Assembly: GCA_021816845.1 (NCBI GenBank)
Contig: JAKAWT010000001.1
Coordinates: 1-64,000, forward strand
Length of the DNA: 64,000 nucleotides
Reading direction: 5' to 3'
From: a bacterium
Lineage (GTDB): Bacteria; Patescibacteria; Dojkabacteria; JAKAPS01; JAJZLI01
The notes beneath the pieces were generated by a model. The model saw nothing but the letters and a program-made list of their open reading frames with translations, did no database searches and had not been told where the DNA came from. Positions 25,123-34,439 of the stretch are shown one piece after another. How positions within the stretch are numbered: the stretch's first letter is position 1; each line of letters opens with the position of its first letter. A program made the position numbers and the translations under genes.

Positions 25123-27377
25123 AGGTAAATGAAATAATTAATAATAAAGTTATACTTAAAATTGCAGTTCCTAAGAACAATGATAAAACACCTTTAGCAG
25201 CAGAACAAATGTTTGCTTCATTACATGGAATTATAGGTGATAATAAAAAATCAGCAGAACACATAGGATTTGAGATAGTATCATCTAAAACTGGCATTTT
25301 ATTCTTTGCTATAACTACAAGAAATTATAAAGATTTTGTTATGGGACAGATATATGCACAATATCCTCACGCAGAGATTGATGAAGTAAATGATTATACA
25401 GAATCTTTTAAACATTTTAAATATTTTGCAATATCAGAAATATCATTAAAGAAAAACTACATTCTACCCATAAAAACTTTTGCTAATTTTGACGTTGATC
25501 CTTTGTCAGCATTAACTAATGCTATGATTAAGAATAATTCTGATAATCTTTCTTCAATACAAATATTATTAAGACCTATTAATGGGGGTTGGCATAATAA
25601 GGCAAAAAAATATATCAATAGCAGTCGAGGAGCAGATATTGGATCTAGTATAACTACGTCATTATTAAAAATTATCACATCAGAAATAGTATCAAACAAG
25701 AATAAAACTACACAAGTATCAAAGCCTACACTATCAAGTTTAGAGCAAGGCGCCTTATCAGAAATAGAGAAGAAAATAACAAAAGTAGGATATGAGGTTT
25801 TAATAAGGATTATATCTCTATCAAACAATAGTTATGAGCCTGAAAATACCATATCTCATATACAGGCAGCATTCAATCAATATAACTACCCTCATTTAAA
25901 TGCCTTTGATGTAAAGAAAACTAAAGATAAAGGACATATAATATATCAACAATTTATAAATAGATATATGGGTAAAAAAATATCAACAGTACTAAATACA
26001 GAAGAAGTAGCATCTTTATACCATTTACCAGACTTATCAGTAGAGACACCGTCTATAATATACTCCAAAGCAAAAAAAGCAGAACCACCAATAAATCTAC
26101 CAACAGAAAATGTTAACTATATTGGAATAACATCTTTTAGAGGCATGAGTAATAGATTTGGCATAAAGACAGAGGACCGAAGACGACATATGTATATATT
26201 AGGGAAAACAGGCACGGGAAAATCTACGATGATAAAGAATATGGTGATTCAAGATATTATTAATGGTAAAGGCGTTGGTATATTTGACCCTCATGGAGAT
26301 CTAGTAGAAGATATCTTAAATTTTATACCTCCTCAAAGGATAAATGATGTTGTAATAATTGATCCATCTGATACTGAGTACCCTGTATCTATAAACCTTT
26401 TAGAATTAAAAGATTTATCTTTAAAAGATCTTGTTGCTGATAATATAGTATCCGTTTTTAAAAAACATTTTGATTCTTGGGGACCTAGATTAGAATATCT
26501 TTTACACAACTGTATCCTTACTCTAATCCAAGTAGATAATACATCTCTACTTGGTATACAAAGGATTCTCGTAGATAAAATATATAGGGAAAAAGTATTA
26601 AAACAAATAGATGACCCTATACTATTAAGGTTCTGGAATGAGGAGTATACAGCAATGGAAAAAAATCCTAGACTTGCTTCTGAGGCAATAGCACCTATAC
26701 AAAACAAAGTTGGTAGATTTCTATCTAGTCAAACAATGAGGAATATTGTAGGTCAGGTAACATCAACAATAGATCTTGAAGAGATAATGAATAATAATAA
26801 AATTCTCATTGTAAATTTATCTCAAGGTAAAATAGGTGAAGAACAGGCTTCATTATTTGGAGGAATGCTAATAACAAGACTACAATCTGCAGCTATGAGT
26901 AGAATAAAAATAAAAGATGAAGAAAAAAGAAATGATTTTTACCTTTATGTTGATGAATTTCAAGTTTTTGCAACTAATGCTTTTGCAAAAATATTATCTG
27001 AAGCTAGAAAGTTTAGACTAAATCTAATTCTAGCACACCAATATATAGCTCAACTAGATATTGATATCAAAGATGCTATATTCGGTAATATAGGTACTAC
27101 AATATGTTTTGTTGTAGGTCCTCAAGATGCAGGAGAACTTGAGAAAGAATTTATGCCAGTATTTTCACAAGAAGATCTAATATCTCTAGAAAAACATCAT
27201 TTTTATACAAAATTAATGATTGATGGTATGATATCTACCCCATTTAGTGCAATATCTGAAGATCTTAGATATACAAAAAATGATAACAAAGATAAGGTTA
27301 TAAAAGTTTCCAGAGAGAGATATGCAAGAAGCAAAAGTGATATTGAGGATAAGATATCAAGATGGACAAAAAATTAA
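25119..27377 (+). CDS. HerA/TraG-like ATPase of a type IV secretion-like family
   Basis: 752 residues. An N-terminal region (about 1-330) without recognised motifs precedes a FtsK/HerA/VirD4-class motor: Walker A GKTGTGKS at 362-369, FDPHGD just after, Walker B FYLYVDEFQ with Asp612-Glu613, and SEARKFRLNLILAHQ (sensor region). No membrane helix is obvious. Members of this family are widespread in Patescibacteria, where they are annotated as type IV secretion DNA-binding proteins; no pilin, VirB or relaxase gene is near. DNA pumping or DNA uptake are both possible. Coupled to the Kef gene by ATGA overlap. Confidence 0.85.
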   Translation: MKVNEIINNKVILKIAVPKNNDKTPLAAEQMFASLHGIIGDNKKSAEHIGFEIVSSKTGILFFAITTRNYKDFVMGQIYAQYPHAEIDEVNDYTESFKHFKYFAISEISLKKNYILPIKTFANFDVDPLSALTNAMIKNNSDNLSSIQILLRPINGGWHNKAKKYINSSRGADIGSSITTSLLKIITSEIVSNKNKTTQVSKPTLSSLEQGALSEIEKKITKVGYEVLIRIISLSNNSYEPENTISHIQAAFNQYNYPHLNAFDVKKTKDKGHIIYQQFINRYMGKKISTVLNTEEVASLYHLPDLSVETPSIIYSKAKKAEPPINLPTENVNYIGITSFRGMSNRFGIKTEDRRRHMYILGKTGTGKSTMIKNMVIQDIINGKGVGIFDPHGDLVEDILNFIPPQRINDVVIIDPSDTEYPVSINLLELKDLSLKDLVADNIVSVFKKHFDSWGPRLEYLLHNCILTLIQVDNTSLLGIQRILVDKIYREKVLKQIDDPILLRFWNEEYTAMEKNPRLASEAIAPIQNKVGRFLSSQTMRNIVGQVTSTIDLEEIMNNNKILIVNLSQGKIGEEQASLFGGMLITRLQSAAMSRIKIKDEEKRNDFYLYVDEFQVFATNAFAKILSEARKFRLNLILAHQYIAQLDIDIKDAIFGNIGTTICFVVGPQDAGELEKEFMPVFSQEDLISLEKHHFYTKLMIDGMISTPFSAISEDLRYTKNDNKDKVIKVSRERYARSKSDIEDKISRWTKN

Positions 27378-27425
27378 ACATTTTGAAAATTTGCAATAAG
27401 ACCAATATTTTATTAAAATAATACT

Positions 27426-27977
27426 ATGCTTAGAAGAGACTTAAACAACAAAATGATATTTGGTGTATGTTCTGGTTTATCAGAATATTTTAATATTGAT
27501 GTTACTATAATAAGAATAGTTTTTATACTAGGGATATTCGTTGGAGGTATTTCTTTTGTACTTTATTTAATATTAGCTATAATTATGTCAACGCCCGAAG
27601 GAAATACAGATAAACCTCATACTACAAAAAAATTAAATAAAAATGATATTAAGGTAGAATCCGGAATAATGGATAAAGCCAAAATAACAAATCTAAATAT
27701 GAATTATGATAAACGTAATGGTGCTTATTTTTTAATTTTACTTGGAATATTGATTTTATTATCTAACACTAATTTTTTGTATATATTAACCTCAACACTA
27801 TTTTGGGGTTTAGTTTTCATAATATTTGGGATACTTTCAATATTAAGTAAAGATAGATTATCATTTATTAAGATATTACTCATATTCATATTAATAATGA
27901 TTTTAGCACTAGTATTGCAATGGTTATTCAAATACTTATCAGTAATACTCCCATATCCATTTAATGGATACTTATAA
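27426..27977 (+). CDS. PspC-domain membrane protein
   Basis: 183 residues. N-terminal PspC domain (LRRDLNNKMIFGVCSGLSEYF, then one hydrophobic helix and IIMSTPEG at about 55-62). A polar, Lys-rich linker is followed by three hydrophobic stretches (about 100-116, 118-140, 146-170) of the DUF5668/LiaF-like type. PspC proteins sense envelope stress in other bacteria. It lies 49 bp after the HerA/TraG-like ATPase on the same strand and is followed by a small membrane protein 3 bp later. Confidence 0.8.
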   Translation: MLRRDLNNKMIFGVCSGLSEYFNIDVTIIRIVFILGIFVGGISFVLYLILAIIMSTPEGNTDKPHTTKKLNKNDIKVESGIMDKAKITNLNMNYDKRNGAYFLILLGILILLSNTNFLYILTSTLFWGLVFIIFGILSILSKDRLSFIKILLIFILIMILALVLQWLFKYLSVILPYPFNGYL

Positions 27978-27980
27978 TTA

Positions 27981-28259
27981 ATGAATATTGCTAATTTAGA
28001 AATATTAATAAATCATATTGCTATTGATTACCCGGTTGCTATAATATTTGCAATAATTATATTTATCATTTTCAGAAGATTTGTTATTAAAAATTTCTTA
28101 ATAGATTTTCTAGTATCATTTATAATTTTTACAATAGTCCTGGTATTTATATATCCAATATTGGATTTTAGTATCTACATACAACCCGTAATATTTATAA
28201 ATAACCATATTACACAATTCATAAATTATCTAGTAAATATTATACTACTACATAAATAA
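27981..28259 (+). CDS. small membrane protein after pspC
   Basis: 92 residues with two strongly hydrophobic segments (about 15-32 and 42-62) and a hydrophobic, Asn-rich C terminus. No family recognised. Only 3 bp separate it from the PspC gene, so the two are likely translated together and may form one membrane complex. Converges on hpf. Confidence 0.55.
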   Translation: MNIANLEILINHIAIDYPVAIIFAIIIFIIFRRFVIKNFLIDFLVSFIIFTIVLVFIYPILDFSIYIQPVIFINNHITQFINYLVNIILLHK

Positions 28260-28273
28260 CTAGATTAATTTAA

Positions 28274-28804
28274 TTATGCCGGTTCTACTAGACCAAAAGT
28301 GAAACCATCATCTCTTATATAAACCATAGCATACTTATCATTTTCTATATTTTTAAATATAAATGATTTATGGCCTAAAAGTGTCATTCTTTCTATGGCC
28401 TCCTGAGGATGCATTGGTGTGTCATCTTCATATTTTTTTACTTTTATAACAGGTCTATATTCAACAAATGGCTTTTCATCTGTATTTTCAAAATCTTGCC
28501 ATGGGGATTCACCTTCAAAATATTTTCTTGTCTTATCCTTATATCTTATTATATTTTCTTTCAGACTATCTATTGATTTTTCTAAGATATCATAGAATTT
28601 AGAATCTTTTTTAGAAACTCTTATTGTTACGTGATCTAGTTTAACCTGTATATCTATTTTATATAATTTTCTTTTTTCTTCTGTTATTTTAATGTCAATA
28701 GTTGAATTTGGAATTATGCTATTGAGCTTTGATATGTGATCTTCTATAAAGGATTTATCTCCATCTGTAAGTATATAGTTTATTAATGTATATTTTATAT
28801 CCAT
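28274..28804 (-). CDS. hpf: ribosome hibernation-promoting factor, long form
   Basis: Binds the 30S decoding centre and joins ribosomes into inactive dimers. The ATG at 28804 (176 residues) is set by a strong ribosome-binding site (AGGAGG, 28811-28817) seven bases before it; a longer frame from a TTG at 28849 has none. The N-terminal HPF/RaiA domain (about 1-100, beta-alpha-beta-beta-beta-alpha) is followed by an acidic linker and the dimerisation domain beginning EYRPVIKVKKYEDDTPMHPQEAIERM, which ends GFTFGLVEPA. The upstream gene is serS. Confidence 0.9.
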   Translation of the reverse strand: MDIKYTLINYILTDGDKSFIEDHISKLNSIIPNSTIDIKITEEKRKLYKIDIQVKLDHVTIRVSKKDSKFYDILEKSIDSLKENIIRYKDKTRKYFEGESPWQDFENTDEKPFVEYRPVIKVKKYEDDTPMHPQEAIERMTLLGHKSFIFKNIENDKYAMVYIRDDGFTFGLVEPA

Positions 28805-28810
28805 ATTGAT

Positions 28811-28817
28811 TCCTCCT
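28811..28817 (-). promoter_or_regulatory. strong ribosome-binding site of hpf
   Basis: Minus-strand AGGAGGA, seven bases before the ATG at 28804. It lies just after the serS stop region and next to a GGATCAAGATCC repeat-like unit (28818-28829). Confidence 0.7.
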
Positions 28818-28829
28818 GGATCAAGATCC
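28818..28829. repeat. repeat-like unit at the serS end
   Basis: GGATCAAGATCC resembles the 12-bp units found elsewhere. It spans the last codons of serS and touches the hpf ribosome-binding site. A lone unit, so it may be chance. Confidence 0.3.
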
Positions 28830-30185
28830 TTTGATAAAATTAAAGCCAAGATAATCTCTCAAAACACTAGGTACCTTTATACTACCATCTTTTTGCTGAT
28901 AATTTTCCATTATAGCTATTAATGTCCTACCTATAGCACTACCTGTATCGTTGAGAGTGTGAGCAAATTGCAACTTTCCATCACTATCCTTGTATCGGAT
29001 ATTAAATACTCTAGACTGGAAATCTGAAGCATTTGTATCGGTACCAACTTCCATAAATTTTTGTTGAGAAGGTATCCATGCCTCAATATCATATTGTTTT
29101 GATGCAGCATAATATCCAGAATCACCACTACATTTTAGAATTACATGATAAGGGATTTCTAAAGATTCCCAAAACCATTTATTTATATCTAATAATTTCT
29201 CAAATACCTTATTTGACTCTTCTATAGATGACACAGCGCCCATCTCTAATTTATCAAATTGATGCAACCTTTTTATACCCTTAACATCTTTCCCCCAAGA
29301 TCCAGCTTCAGATCTAAAACAGCTGGTTACAGCAAAAAAATATTGAGGAAGATCATTTTCATTTAATATCTTATCCATAAAATACCCAAAATTAGATGGT
29401 TCTGAAGAGCCAACAAGGTATAATCTATTATGCTCTTCTGTATAATCTTTTTCTATTGCATATATCTGATCCTGATCAGCTGGAAAATGGCTTGTCCCAT
29501 ACAATGCTCTATCTTTTACCAATAGAGGAGGAACTAGAGGCATAAATTTTTCTTTAATAAGTTTTCTAGATAAAAAATCAATAATAGCCATCTGAAGCAA
29601 TACTGCTTCATTCTTTAGATATACAAATCTAGATCCAGACACTAAAGCTCCCTGATTAGTATCTATCATGTCCAAATCCCTTCCTAATTCTAAATGATCT
29701 TTTATTTTGAAATCATGACTATCAGCATGAACGATATGCTCTGGCATATATTTTTTTGAAGCATCAAACATTCCAAGTTTATTTTTCTGAAGTTCACCAT
29801 ATTTTGGAGTCCATGCATAGATTTCAACATTATCTTCTTCACCAGATCCTACAGGAACATCTTCAGACAACATATTAGGAATCCAATTGATAAGAGAGTT
29901 AAATTGTAGATTAATTTCTTTAAATTGTATATCTAATTTATCCCTTTCTTCTTTTATTTTTTTACCTTTTTCCCTTAACTTTAAATTATGAGAAGATTCT
30001 TCCTGGAAAGCTTCTTTTGCAATTTTGTTACGTTCTTCATTTAAATTATTAATTTTTTGAATTATTGAAATTCTTTTAGAATCTATTTCAAGGAGTTTAT
30101 CAAGGTTGGATGGGTCAACCTTTCTAGAAATCATATTTTTCCTTACAGAATCTCTATTTTCTCTTATATATTCTATAGATAGCAT
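28821..30185 (-). CDS. serS: seryl-tRNA synthetase
   Basis: Charges tRNA-Ser. An N-terminal antiparallel coiled coil (about residues 25-105) that grips the long variable arm is followed by the class II core: motif 2 FRSEAGSWGKDVKGIKRLHQF at about 290-311 and motif 3 GSAIGRTLIAIMENYQ near 420. Length of 454 is slightly above the common 420-430, spread over the core. The start is the ATG at 30185; it is the first gene of a serS-hpf pair. Confidence 0.95.
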   Translation of the reverse strand: MLSIEYIRENRDSVRKNMISRKVDPSNLDKLLEIDSKRISIIQKINNLNEERNKIAKEAFQEESSHNLKLREKGKKIKEERDKLDIQFKEINLQFNSLINWIPNMLSEDVPVGSGEEDNVEIYAWTPKYGELQKNKLGMFDASKKYMPEHIVHADSHDFKIKDHLELGRDLDMIDTNQGALVSGSRFVYLKNEAVLLQMAIIDFLSRKLIKEKFMPLVPPLLVKDRALYGTSHFPADQDQIYAIEKDYTEEHNRLYLVGSSEPSNFGYFMDKILNENDLPQYFFAVTSCFRSEAGSWGKDVKGIKRLHQFDKLEMGAVSSIEESNKVFEKLLDINKWFWESLEIPYHVILKCSGDSGYYAASKQYDIEAWIPSQQKFMEVGTDTNASDFQSRVFNIRYKDSDGKLQFAHTLNDTGSAIGRTLIAIMENYQQKDGSIKVPSVLRDYLGFNFIKGS

Positions 30186-30274
30186 TATAATTTTATATTA
30201 TCACATAAAAGGGTCAATTTACTATACTTATAATACTATTTACATGGAAAAATAAATACTGTATCATATCTTTA

Positions 30275-30664
30275 ATGAATAAAAAAATAGGTTATACTAA
30301 ATCAACAGATAAACCAGTAGACTATATAAAAAGGGTACTCCAGGAAGAATTCAGGAAGGAAGGGTTTGTTCCTATATTTGATTTAGATATGAAAAATACA
30401 GCCAATGAGAAGTTATCTGAGAATTTTACTCAATACTACATATTAGGCTATTACAATATTTCATATGCTATTAGTGCTATAGAAAGGAATCCTAACGCAG
30501 GATTACTCATTCCTACAGTTCTGGTTTTATATGAGATTAATGGTATAAGGTACTTATCGGGAACTGAACCAACAAATATAGATAGTTTATCTGATGAAAT
30601 GGAAAGCTTTATAACACAGATTGATAGCATTATAAAATCAGTTATTGACAATGCTATTGATTAG
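30275..30664 (+). CDS. DUF302-like protein
   Basis: 129 residues. The order of motifs fits DUF302: a start with an YTKSTDKPVDYIKRVLQEEF strand-helix, then GFVPIFDLDM, YYILGYYNISYA (in place of the LGxCNPxxA found in many members), and NAGLLIPTVLVLYEI. The Cys-containing variant motif is Tyr-Tyr here. DUF302 proteins have no settled role. It faces an ABC permease gene whose stop is 2 bp from its own. Confidence 0.7.
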   Translation: MNKKIGYTKSTDKPVDYIKRVLQEEFRKEGFVPIFDLDMKNTANEKLSENFTQYYILGYYNISYAISAIERNPNAGLLIPTVLVLYEINGIRYLSGTEPTNIDSLSDEMESFITQIDSIIKSVIDNAID

Positions 30665-30665
30665 A

Positions 30666-31790
30666 TTAGTCCCATCTGAAGTATTTAAGATTGATAGCAA
30701 AGAATATTAGAAACCAGACAAATAGTCCTACTAAATCTCCTTTGATACTAAATAGTGAATAACCATTCAGATATACTCCACGTAAAGCATTAACAAAAAA
30801 TGTCAGAGGTAAGTAAGCAGCTATTTGTGCTAGCCAGGAAGGTAAGCTTGTAGTAGCAAAAAATACCCCTGAGAGGAAAAACATAGGTAGGGTTATAATA
30901 TTTGCTATTGGCATTGCAGTATTAACTGAATTTGATAGAGAAGATAATAGTAATGCTAGAGTTATAAACATAAGGCTACCTAGTATAATGACAATTCCAA
31001 GATTTATATAACTGCCTTTTGGTACAATATTATAAACACCTGCAACAACTGCAAATAGGACTATAGCTTGGAATATTGCGACTACAAGCCTTGATAATGT
31101 TAAACTAGCTAGAAAATTAGACTTTGTTAAAGGTGTTAGAAATAATCTTCGTAGAATCTGTAGCTCCCTATAATTAATAATTATAGTAATAACACCAAAA
31201 ATAATACCATTCATTATACCCAAAGCCACGATACCGGGAGTTAAAAACGTTATATAACTATAACCTCCTTTTGAGATCACATTTTTCTGAGAGAAAGTAA
31301 ATATTTGATTTTTCAAACCTTCTTGTTGTAGTGCACTATATTTAATTTGATCTATCAAAAGCAATACATATGAATAATTTTGATCATTTTTATTTGTATA
31401 AAAAACAACATTATACCGAGGTGTAACTATAGGTAATAATCTAGTATTGTAAGGTTCTACTGGGGGTTTATTTTGAAACTTCACAGCTTGAAGATCAATC
31501 ACAAGATCTACATTTCCTTTATTAAGATTTGAAGTTGCTTTGGCAAGATTATTTAAATTTGTGGTTTTTATAGATCCTGCTTTTTTAAATATTTTATCAT
31601 ACAAAGCTGCAATTGTAGCTGTTTTATTATTAGATATAATATCAATTTTTAGAGTAGGTGCTTTTTGGGAGTTGAAAAGACCAAAAACAAGAATAAAAAC
31701 CAAGGGAAAAAATAATGTAAAAAATAGATTGGTCCTATTTCTAAAGGTCATTTTTAAAAATGCAATTGTGAGATAATAGGTTCTTTTCAT
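30666..31790 (-). CDS. ABC-2 type permease
   Basis: 374 residues, six membrane helices with one near the N terminus (about 20-38), a large extracytoplasmic domain at about 45-175, and five close to the C terminus. The AIVLFAVVAGVYNIVP region and PLTFFVNALRGVYLNGYS near the end are the usual marks of drug and polysaccharide ABC-2 exporters (YhgE/DrrB-like). It partners the ATPase encoded 3 bp upstream. Exported substrate cannot be told from sequence; genes around it give no hint. Confidence 0.88.
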   Translation of the reverse strand: MKRTYYLTIAFLKMTFRNRTNLFFTLFFPLVFILVFGLFNSQKAPTLKIDIISNNKTATIAALYDKIFKKAGSIKTTNLNNLAKATSNLNKGNVDLVIDLQAVKFQNKPPVEPYNTRLLPIVTPRYNVVFYTNKNDQNYSYVLLLIDQIKYSALQQEGLKNQIFTFSQKNVISKGGYSYITFLTPGIVALGIMNGIIFGVITIIINYRELQILRRLFLTPLTKSNFLASLTLSRLVVAIFQAIVLFAVVAGVYNIVPKGSYINLGIVIILGSLMFITLALLLSSLSNSVNTAMPIANIITLPMFFLSGVFFATTSLPSWLAQIAAYLPLTFFVNALRGVYLNGYSLFSIKGDLVGLFVWFLIFFAINLKYFRWD

Positions 31791-31793
31791 AAT

Positions 31794-32555
31794 TTAATCT
31801 CTTAATTTATTACCGGTAAGATCTATAAATACATCTTCTAAGTTAGCTCTTGTATCTTGAACTTTTTTTTCAAACCCTCTATCAAGGAGACTCTTAATAA
31901 GATTGCTTGGTGTATCATTAACAATGATTTTACCGTTATCCATAATGGCGACTCTATCTGATAGATATTGTGCCTCATCCATAAAATGAGTAGTTAATAA
32001 TATTGTCTTACCTGCAACCTTCAAAGATTTAACAATATCCCATAAGTGCCTTCGTGCTTGAGGATCTAATCCATTAGTAGGTTCATCCAAAAATAGAATT
32101 TTAGGGTTATTTATGAGTGCCAAAGCTATAACAAATCTCTGTTTTTGTCCTCCAGAAATATCTTTATATAATACTTTTGCTTTCTCACTTAAAGATACTT
32201 TTTCTAAGAATTCTCCAGTGTTTACATCTATACCAAAAAGGTGTCCAAATAATTTTAATATATCTGTTATCGATAAATCATCAAAAAAATTATTTGCCTG
32301 AAGAGTCACACCTATTATTTTCTTTATATCACTGCTATGTTTTGCTATATCCATTCCATCAATGACGACACTACCTTTATCCATACTAAGAAGACCTTCT
32401 ATCATCTCTACTGTAGTCGTTTTACCAGCACCATTAGGACCAAGAAGGCTAAATATTTCACCATCATTTACACTAAACGATACTCCTCTTACAGCTTTTA
32501 TTTTTCCGTCCTTAAAAGTTTTCTCTAAATTATCTACTTTTATAATGGGATTCAT
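31794..32555 (-). CDS. ABC-2 exporter ATP-binding protein
   Basis: 253 residues with Walker A GPNGAGKTT (about 39-47), Q loop LQANNFF, signature ISGGQKQR (canonical LSGGQ with Ile for Leu), Walker B LFLDEPTNGLD and switch His in TTHFMDE. It is shorter than the 300-plus residues common for DrrA-type proteins, lacking a C-terminal extension. First gene of the exporter pair. Confidence 0.92.
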   Translation of the reverse strand: MNPIIKVDNLEKTFKDGKIKAVRGVSFSVNDGEIFSLLGPNGAGKTTTVEMIEGLLSMDKGSVVIDGMDIAKHSSDIKKIIGVTLQANNFFDDLSITDILKLFGHLFGIDVNTGEFLEKVSLSEKAKVLYKDISGGQKQRFVIALALINNPKILFLDEPTNGLDPQARRHLWDIVKSLKVAGKTILLTTHFMDEAQYLSDRVAIMDNGKIIVNDTPSNLIKSLLDRGFEKKVQDTRANLEDVFIDLTGNKLRD

Positions 32556-32629
32556 CTCAAATTATGATAACAAAAACATATTTACTATTCAACGGTTATG
32601 TTATAATCAATTTTAAGGATTAGTATCCA

Positions 32630-33238
32630 ATGGAAAGCAATGCTCAAATAAGAAACCTACTCATAGCAACATTTATACTCATAATAGTTATTATAATACT
32701 TACGTTGTCTCCCCCTAAAAATAAGGGCGAATTGGTTGGAAAGATCACGAGGTCAGGATTAAGTGCAAATAATAGTCAAGGTAATTCAGATGGAGTACAT
32801 AAATATAAGGAATACAATGGAGTATTAAATCTGAAAACTAAATTTTCTTTTCAATATCCGTCTACATGGAAAATAGTGTCCTTAGAAAAACCTTTTTATA
32901 AAAATACAACATATTCAATATCATTAGAAGATCAAAATATATTAACTAGGCTGACAGTGTATCCAAGTTGCGTTGCTATACCAACCGTAACTTCCTTAAA
33001 ACCATATTACGTGGTAAATTCAAAAAAAATAAAAACTGGAGGAATAGAGTATCTTCTATATGAAAATGATACAATTGTAGCAATATTTTATTATAACAAT
33101 AATATTAGTATACTATTAAATTACCATAAAATAGTGACTAATTATTTTGGGTCTTCTATAGATAAAAATACTGAGAGTGAGTTTAATATATTAGTGTATT
33201 CTGTAAAAATAATAGGTGGAGAATACAAGTGCAGCTAG
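32630..33238 (+). CDS. membrane-anchored protein with PsbP-like domain
   Basis: 202 residues. One N-terminal membrane helix (about residues 8-28) followed by a polar linker and a compact domain opening FSFQYPSTWKIVSLEKP at about 75-91, the pattern seen in PsbP-related lipoproteins. The assignment rests on this pattern alone. A TATAAT at 32602-32607 is a possible -10 element and AAGGA about ten bases before the ATG a possible ribosome-binding site. It is divergent from the ABC genes. Confidence 0.55.
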   Translation: MESNAQIRNLLIATFILIIVIIILTLSPPKNKGELVGKITRSGLSANNSQGNSDGVHKYKEYNGVLNLKTKFSFQYPSTWKIVSLEKPFYKNTTYSISLEDQNILTRLTVYPSCVAIPTVTSLKPYYVVNSKKIKTGGIEYLLYENDTIVAIFYYNNNISILLNYHKIVTNYFGSSIDKNTESEFNILVYSVKIIGGEYKCS

Positions 33239-33242
33239 ATGA

Positions 33243-33707
33243 TTATATATGGGATATAATATAATATATTAAAATTCCATATGCAGTAGCTACATTTAGC
33301 GAATTTTTTTTACCATACATTGGAATCTCAATAATTTTATCTGAAGCATCTAGTATATTATCCTCAACTCCAGATATTTCATTACCCATTACAAGACACA
33401 TTCTTTGTGGGTATGTAATAGAGTTATATAATACACTTTTTTTTGTTTGTTCAGCAGAGAATATTGGAATTTTCTCATCTTTAAATTTTTTAATAAATAT
33501 ATTAACATCCTTCTCATATTCCCAATCCACAAAATCTAGAGACCCTAATGCTGTTTTTTCTAGTTTTAAATTAGCTGGGGTTGGAGAATAACCAGACAAA
33601 TATATTTTAGATATCCCTGCAGCATCTGATGTTCTAAAAATAGATCCTACATTAAATGCACTCCTTATATTATTAATCAATACATAGATTTCTGGTTTTA
33701 AGTTCAT
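33243..33707 (-). CDS. SpoU/TrmH-family RNA 2'-O-methyltransferase
   Basis: 154 residues, SPOUT fold only, without an N-terminal substrate-binding domain. Motif 1 NIRSAFNVGSIFRTSDA (13-29), motif 2 CLVMGNEISGVE (about 104-115) and motif 3 EIPMYGKKNSLNVATA (about 126-141) are intact, with Arg17, Glu110 and Asn137-like residues in place. Closest in size to TrmL or minimal TrmH; which RNA is modified is not clear. The start is the ATG at 33707. Confidence 0.85.
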   Translation of the reverse strand: MNLKPEIYVLINNIRSAFNVGSIFRTSDAAGISKIYLSGYSPTPANLKLEKTALGSLDFVDWEYEKDVNIFIKKFKDEKIPIFSAEQTKKSVLYNSITYPQRMCLVMGNEISGVEDNILDASDKIIEIPMYGKKNSLNVATAYGILIYYIISHI

Positions 33708-33729
33708 AAGAATATATTAACAAATGACG

Positions 33730-33779
33730 AGAGGAAGATACATATTACACAGATTGTGTAAAAATGTAGAGCTTCCTCT
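33730..33779. other. 50-nt multi-segment hairpin
   Basis: AGAGGAAG (33730-33737) pairs with CTTCCTCT (33772-33779), inside it TACAT with ATGTA, and a TTACACA / TGTGTAA stem closes a GAT loop. Intergenic, between the SpoU methyltransferase and the 123-residue membrane protein, both on the minus strand. No U run follows on either strand, so it is not a plain terminator; a structured leader or processing site is possible. Confidence 0.5.
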
Positions 33780-33815
33780 AATCACACGCCCATAAATGGG
33801 AGAAGTTACTATTAA

Positions 33816-34187
33816 CTAGCCATCCTGGCGAATACCTCCATTACGTTGGTCAAACTTATGTATTTGTGTTTCCACAAATGCCATTAGGACTACTACTAAC
33901 GCAAAAAGTATTTCTCTTGGAGTAAACAAAAACCAAACTTGCAGGAAGATTCCAAATGAGAATGGTAATGCATACTGAATGAGAAACCTTTTGTTTCCAC
34001 CTTTCATAAATACCGTAAAAACAAGGATTAGAATCATAAAAACCAAAGAGTCATTTACTCCCAAAACAAATGCTTTAGCAATATGTTCTGTTATATAAAA
34101 GACAATCCCAGGGATCAGTGTTCCAAAAAGTGCTATAGATAGTACAATAAGAATAGAACGAATATTGCCAAGACGACGCGAGCTCAT
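33816..34187 (-). CDS. small four-helix membrane protein, unknown
   Basis: 123 residues with four hydrophobic segments (about 12-33, 43-60, 68-84, 88-106) and a charged C terminus (HKFDQRNGGIRQDG). No family recognised. The start ATG at 34187 has a fair ribosome-binding site (AAAGGGG). The gene and the next two upstream on this strand look less AT-rich than the rest of the window, which may mark them as a transferred block. Confidence 0.5.
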   Translation of the reverse strand: MSSRRLGNIRSILIVLSIALFGTLIPGIVFYITEHIAKAFVLGVNDSLVFMILILVFTVFMKGGNKRFLIQYALPFSFGIFLQVWFLFTPREILFALVVVLMAFVETQIHKFDQRNGGIRQDG

Positions 34188-34340
34188 AAAAACCCCTTTC
34201 TTATGACAACCTAAGACCTAGAGAATATCCAGGTGTTCGGCATGTCTTGTAAACGTGCTTTTGGATTTTATCATAAAAAATACTATAAGGCAATTTATGT
34301 AAATCACTTTTAGGCTATAATTCTCTTTCGTCATTTTTGA

Positions 34341-34369
34341 CTCATCAGATCAAGTACACACTTGATGAG
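34341..34369. other. hairpin with internal bulge
   Basis: CTCAT ... CAAGT pairs with ACTTG ATGAG with a five-base bulge on one side. It is next to a longer hairpin (34374-34423), in the gap after the GH113-like gene. Confidence 0.35.
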
Positions 34370-34373
34370 AGAA

Positions 34374-34423
34374 GGACAAACCTTAAGTTTTTAATTTTTT
34401 AGATTAAAAATTAAGGTCTGTCC
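34374..34423 (-). terminator. terminator-like hairpin after the GH113-like gene
   Basis: A long imperfect stem, GGACA-AACCTTAA-TTTTTAAT against ATTAAAAA-TTAAGG-TGTCC, 17 bp past the stop of the gene at 34440. The distance suits a terminator of the GT2/GH113 operon, but no clear U run follows on the minus strand. Confidence 0.4.
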
Positions 34424-34439
34424 AATCCCGGCTTAGTTC

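Noticed and set aside
25119..27377. Conjugative or integrated mobile element around the TraG-like ATPase
   Set aside because: No relaxase, VirB-like gene, integrase, or flanking direct repeat is seen, and the family is a chromosomal staple in Patescibacteria.
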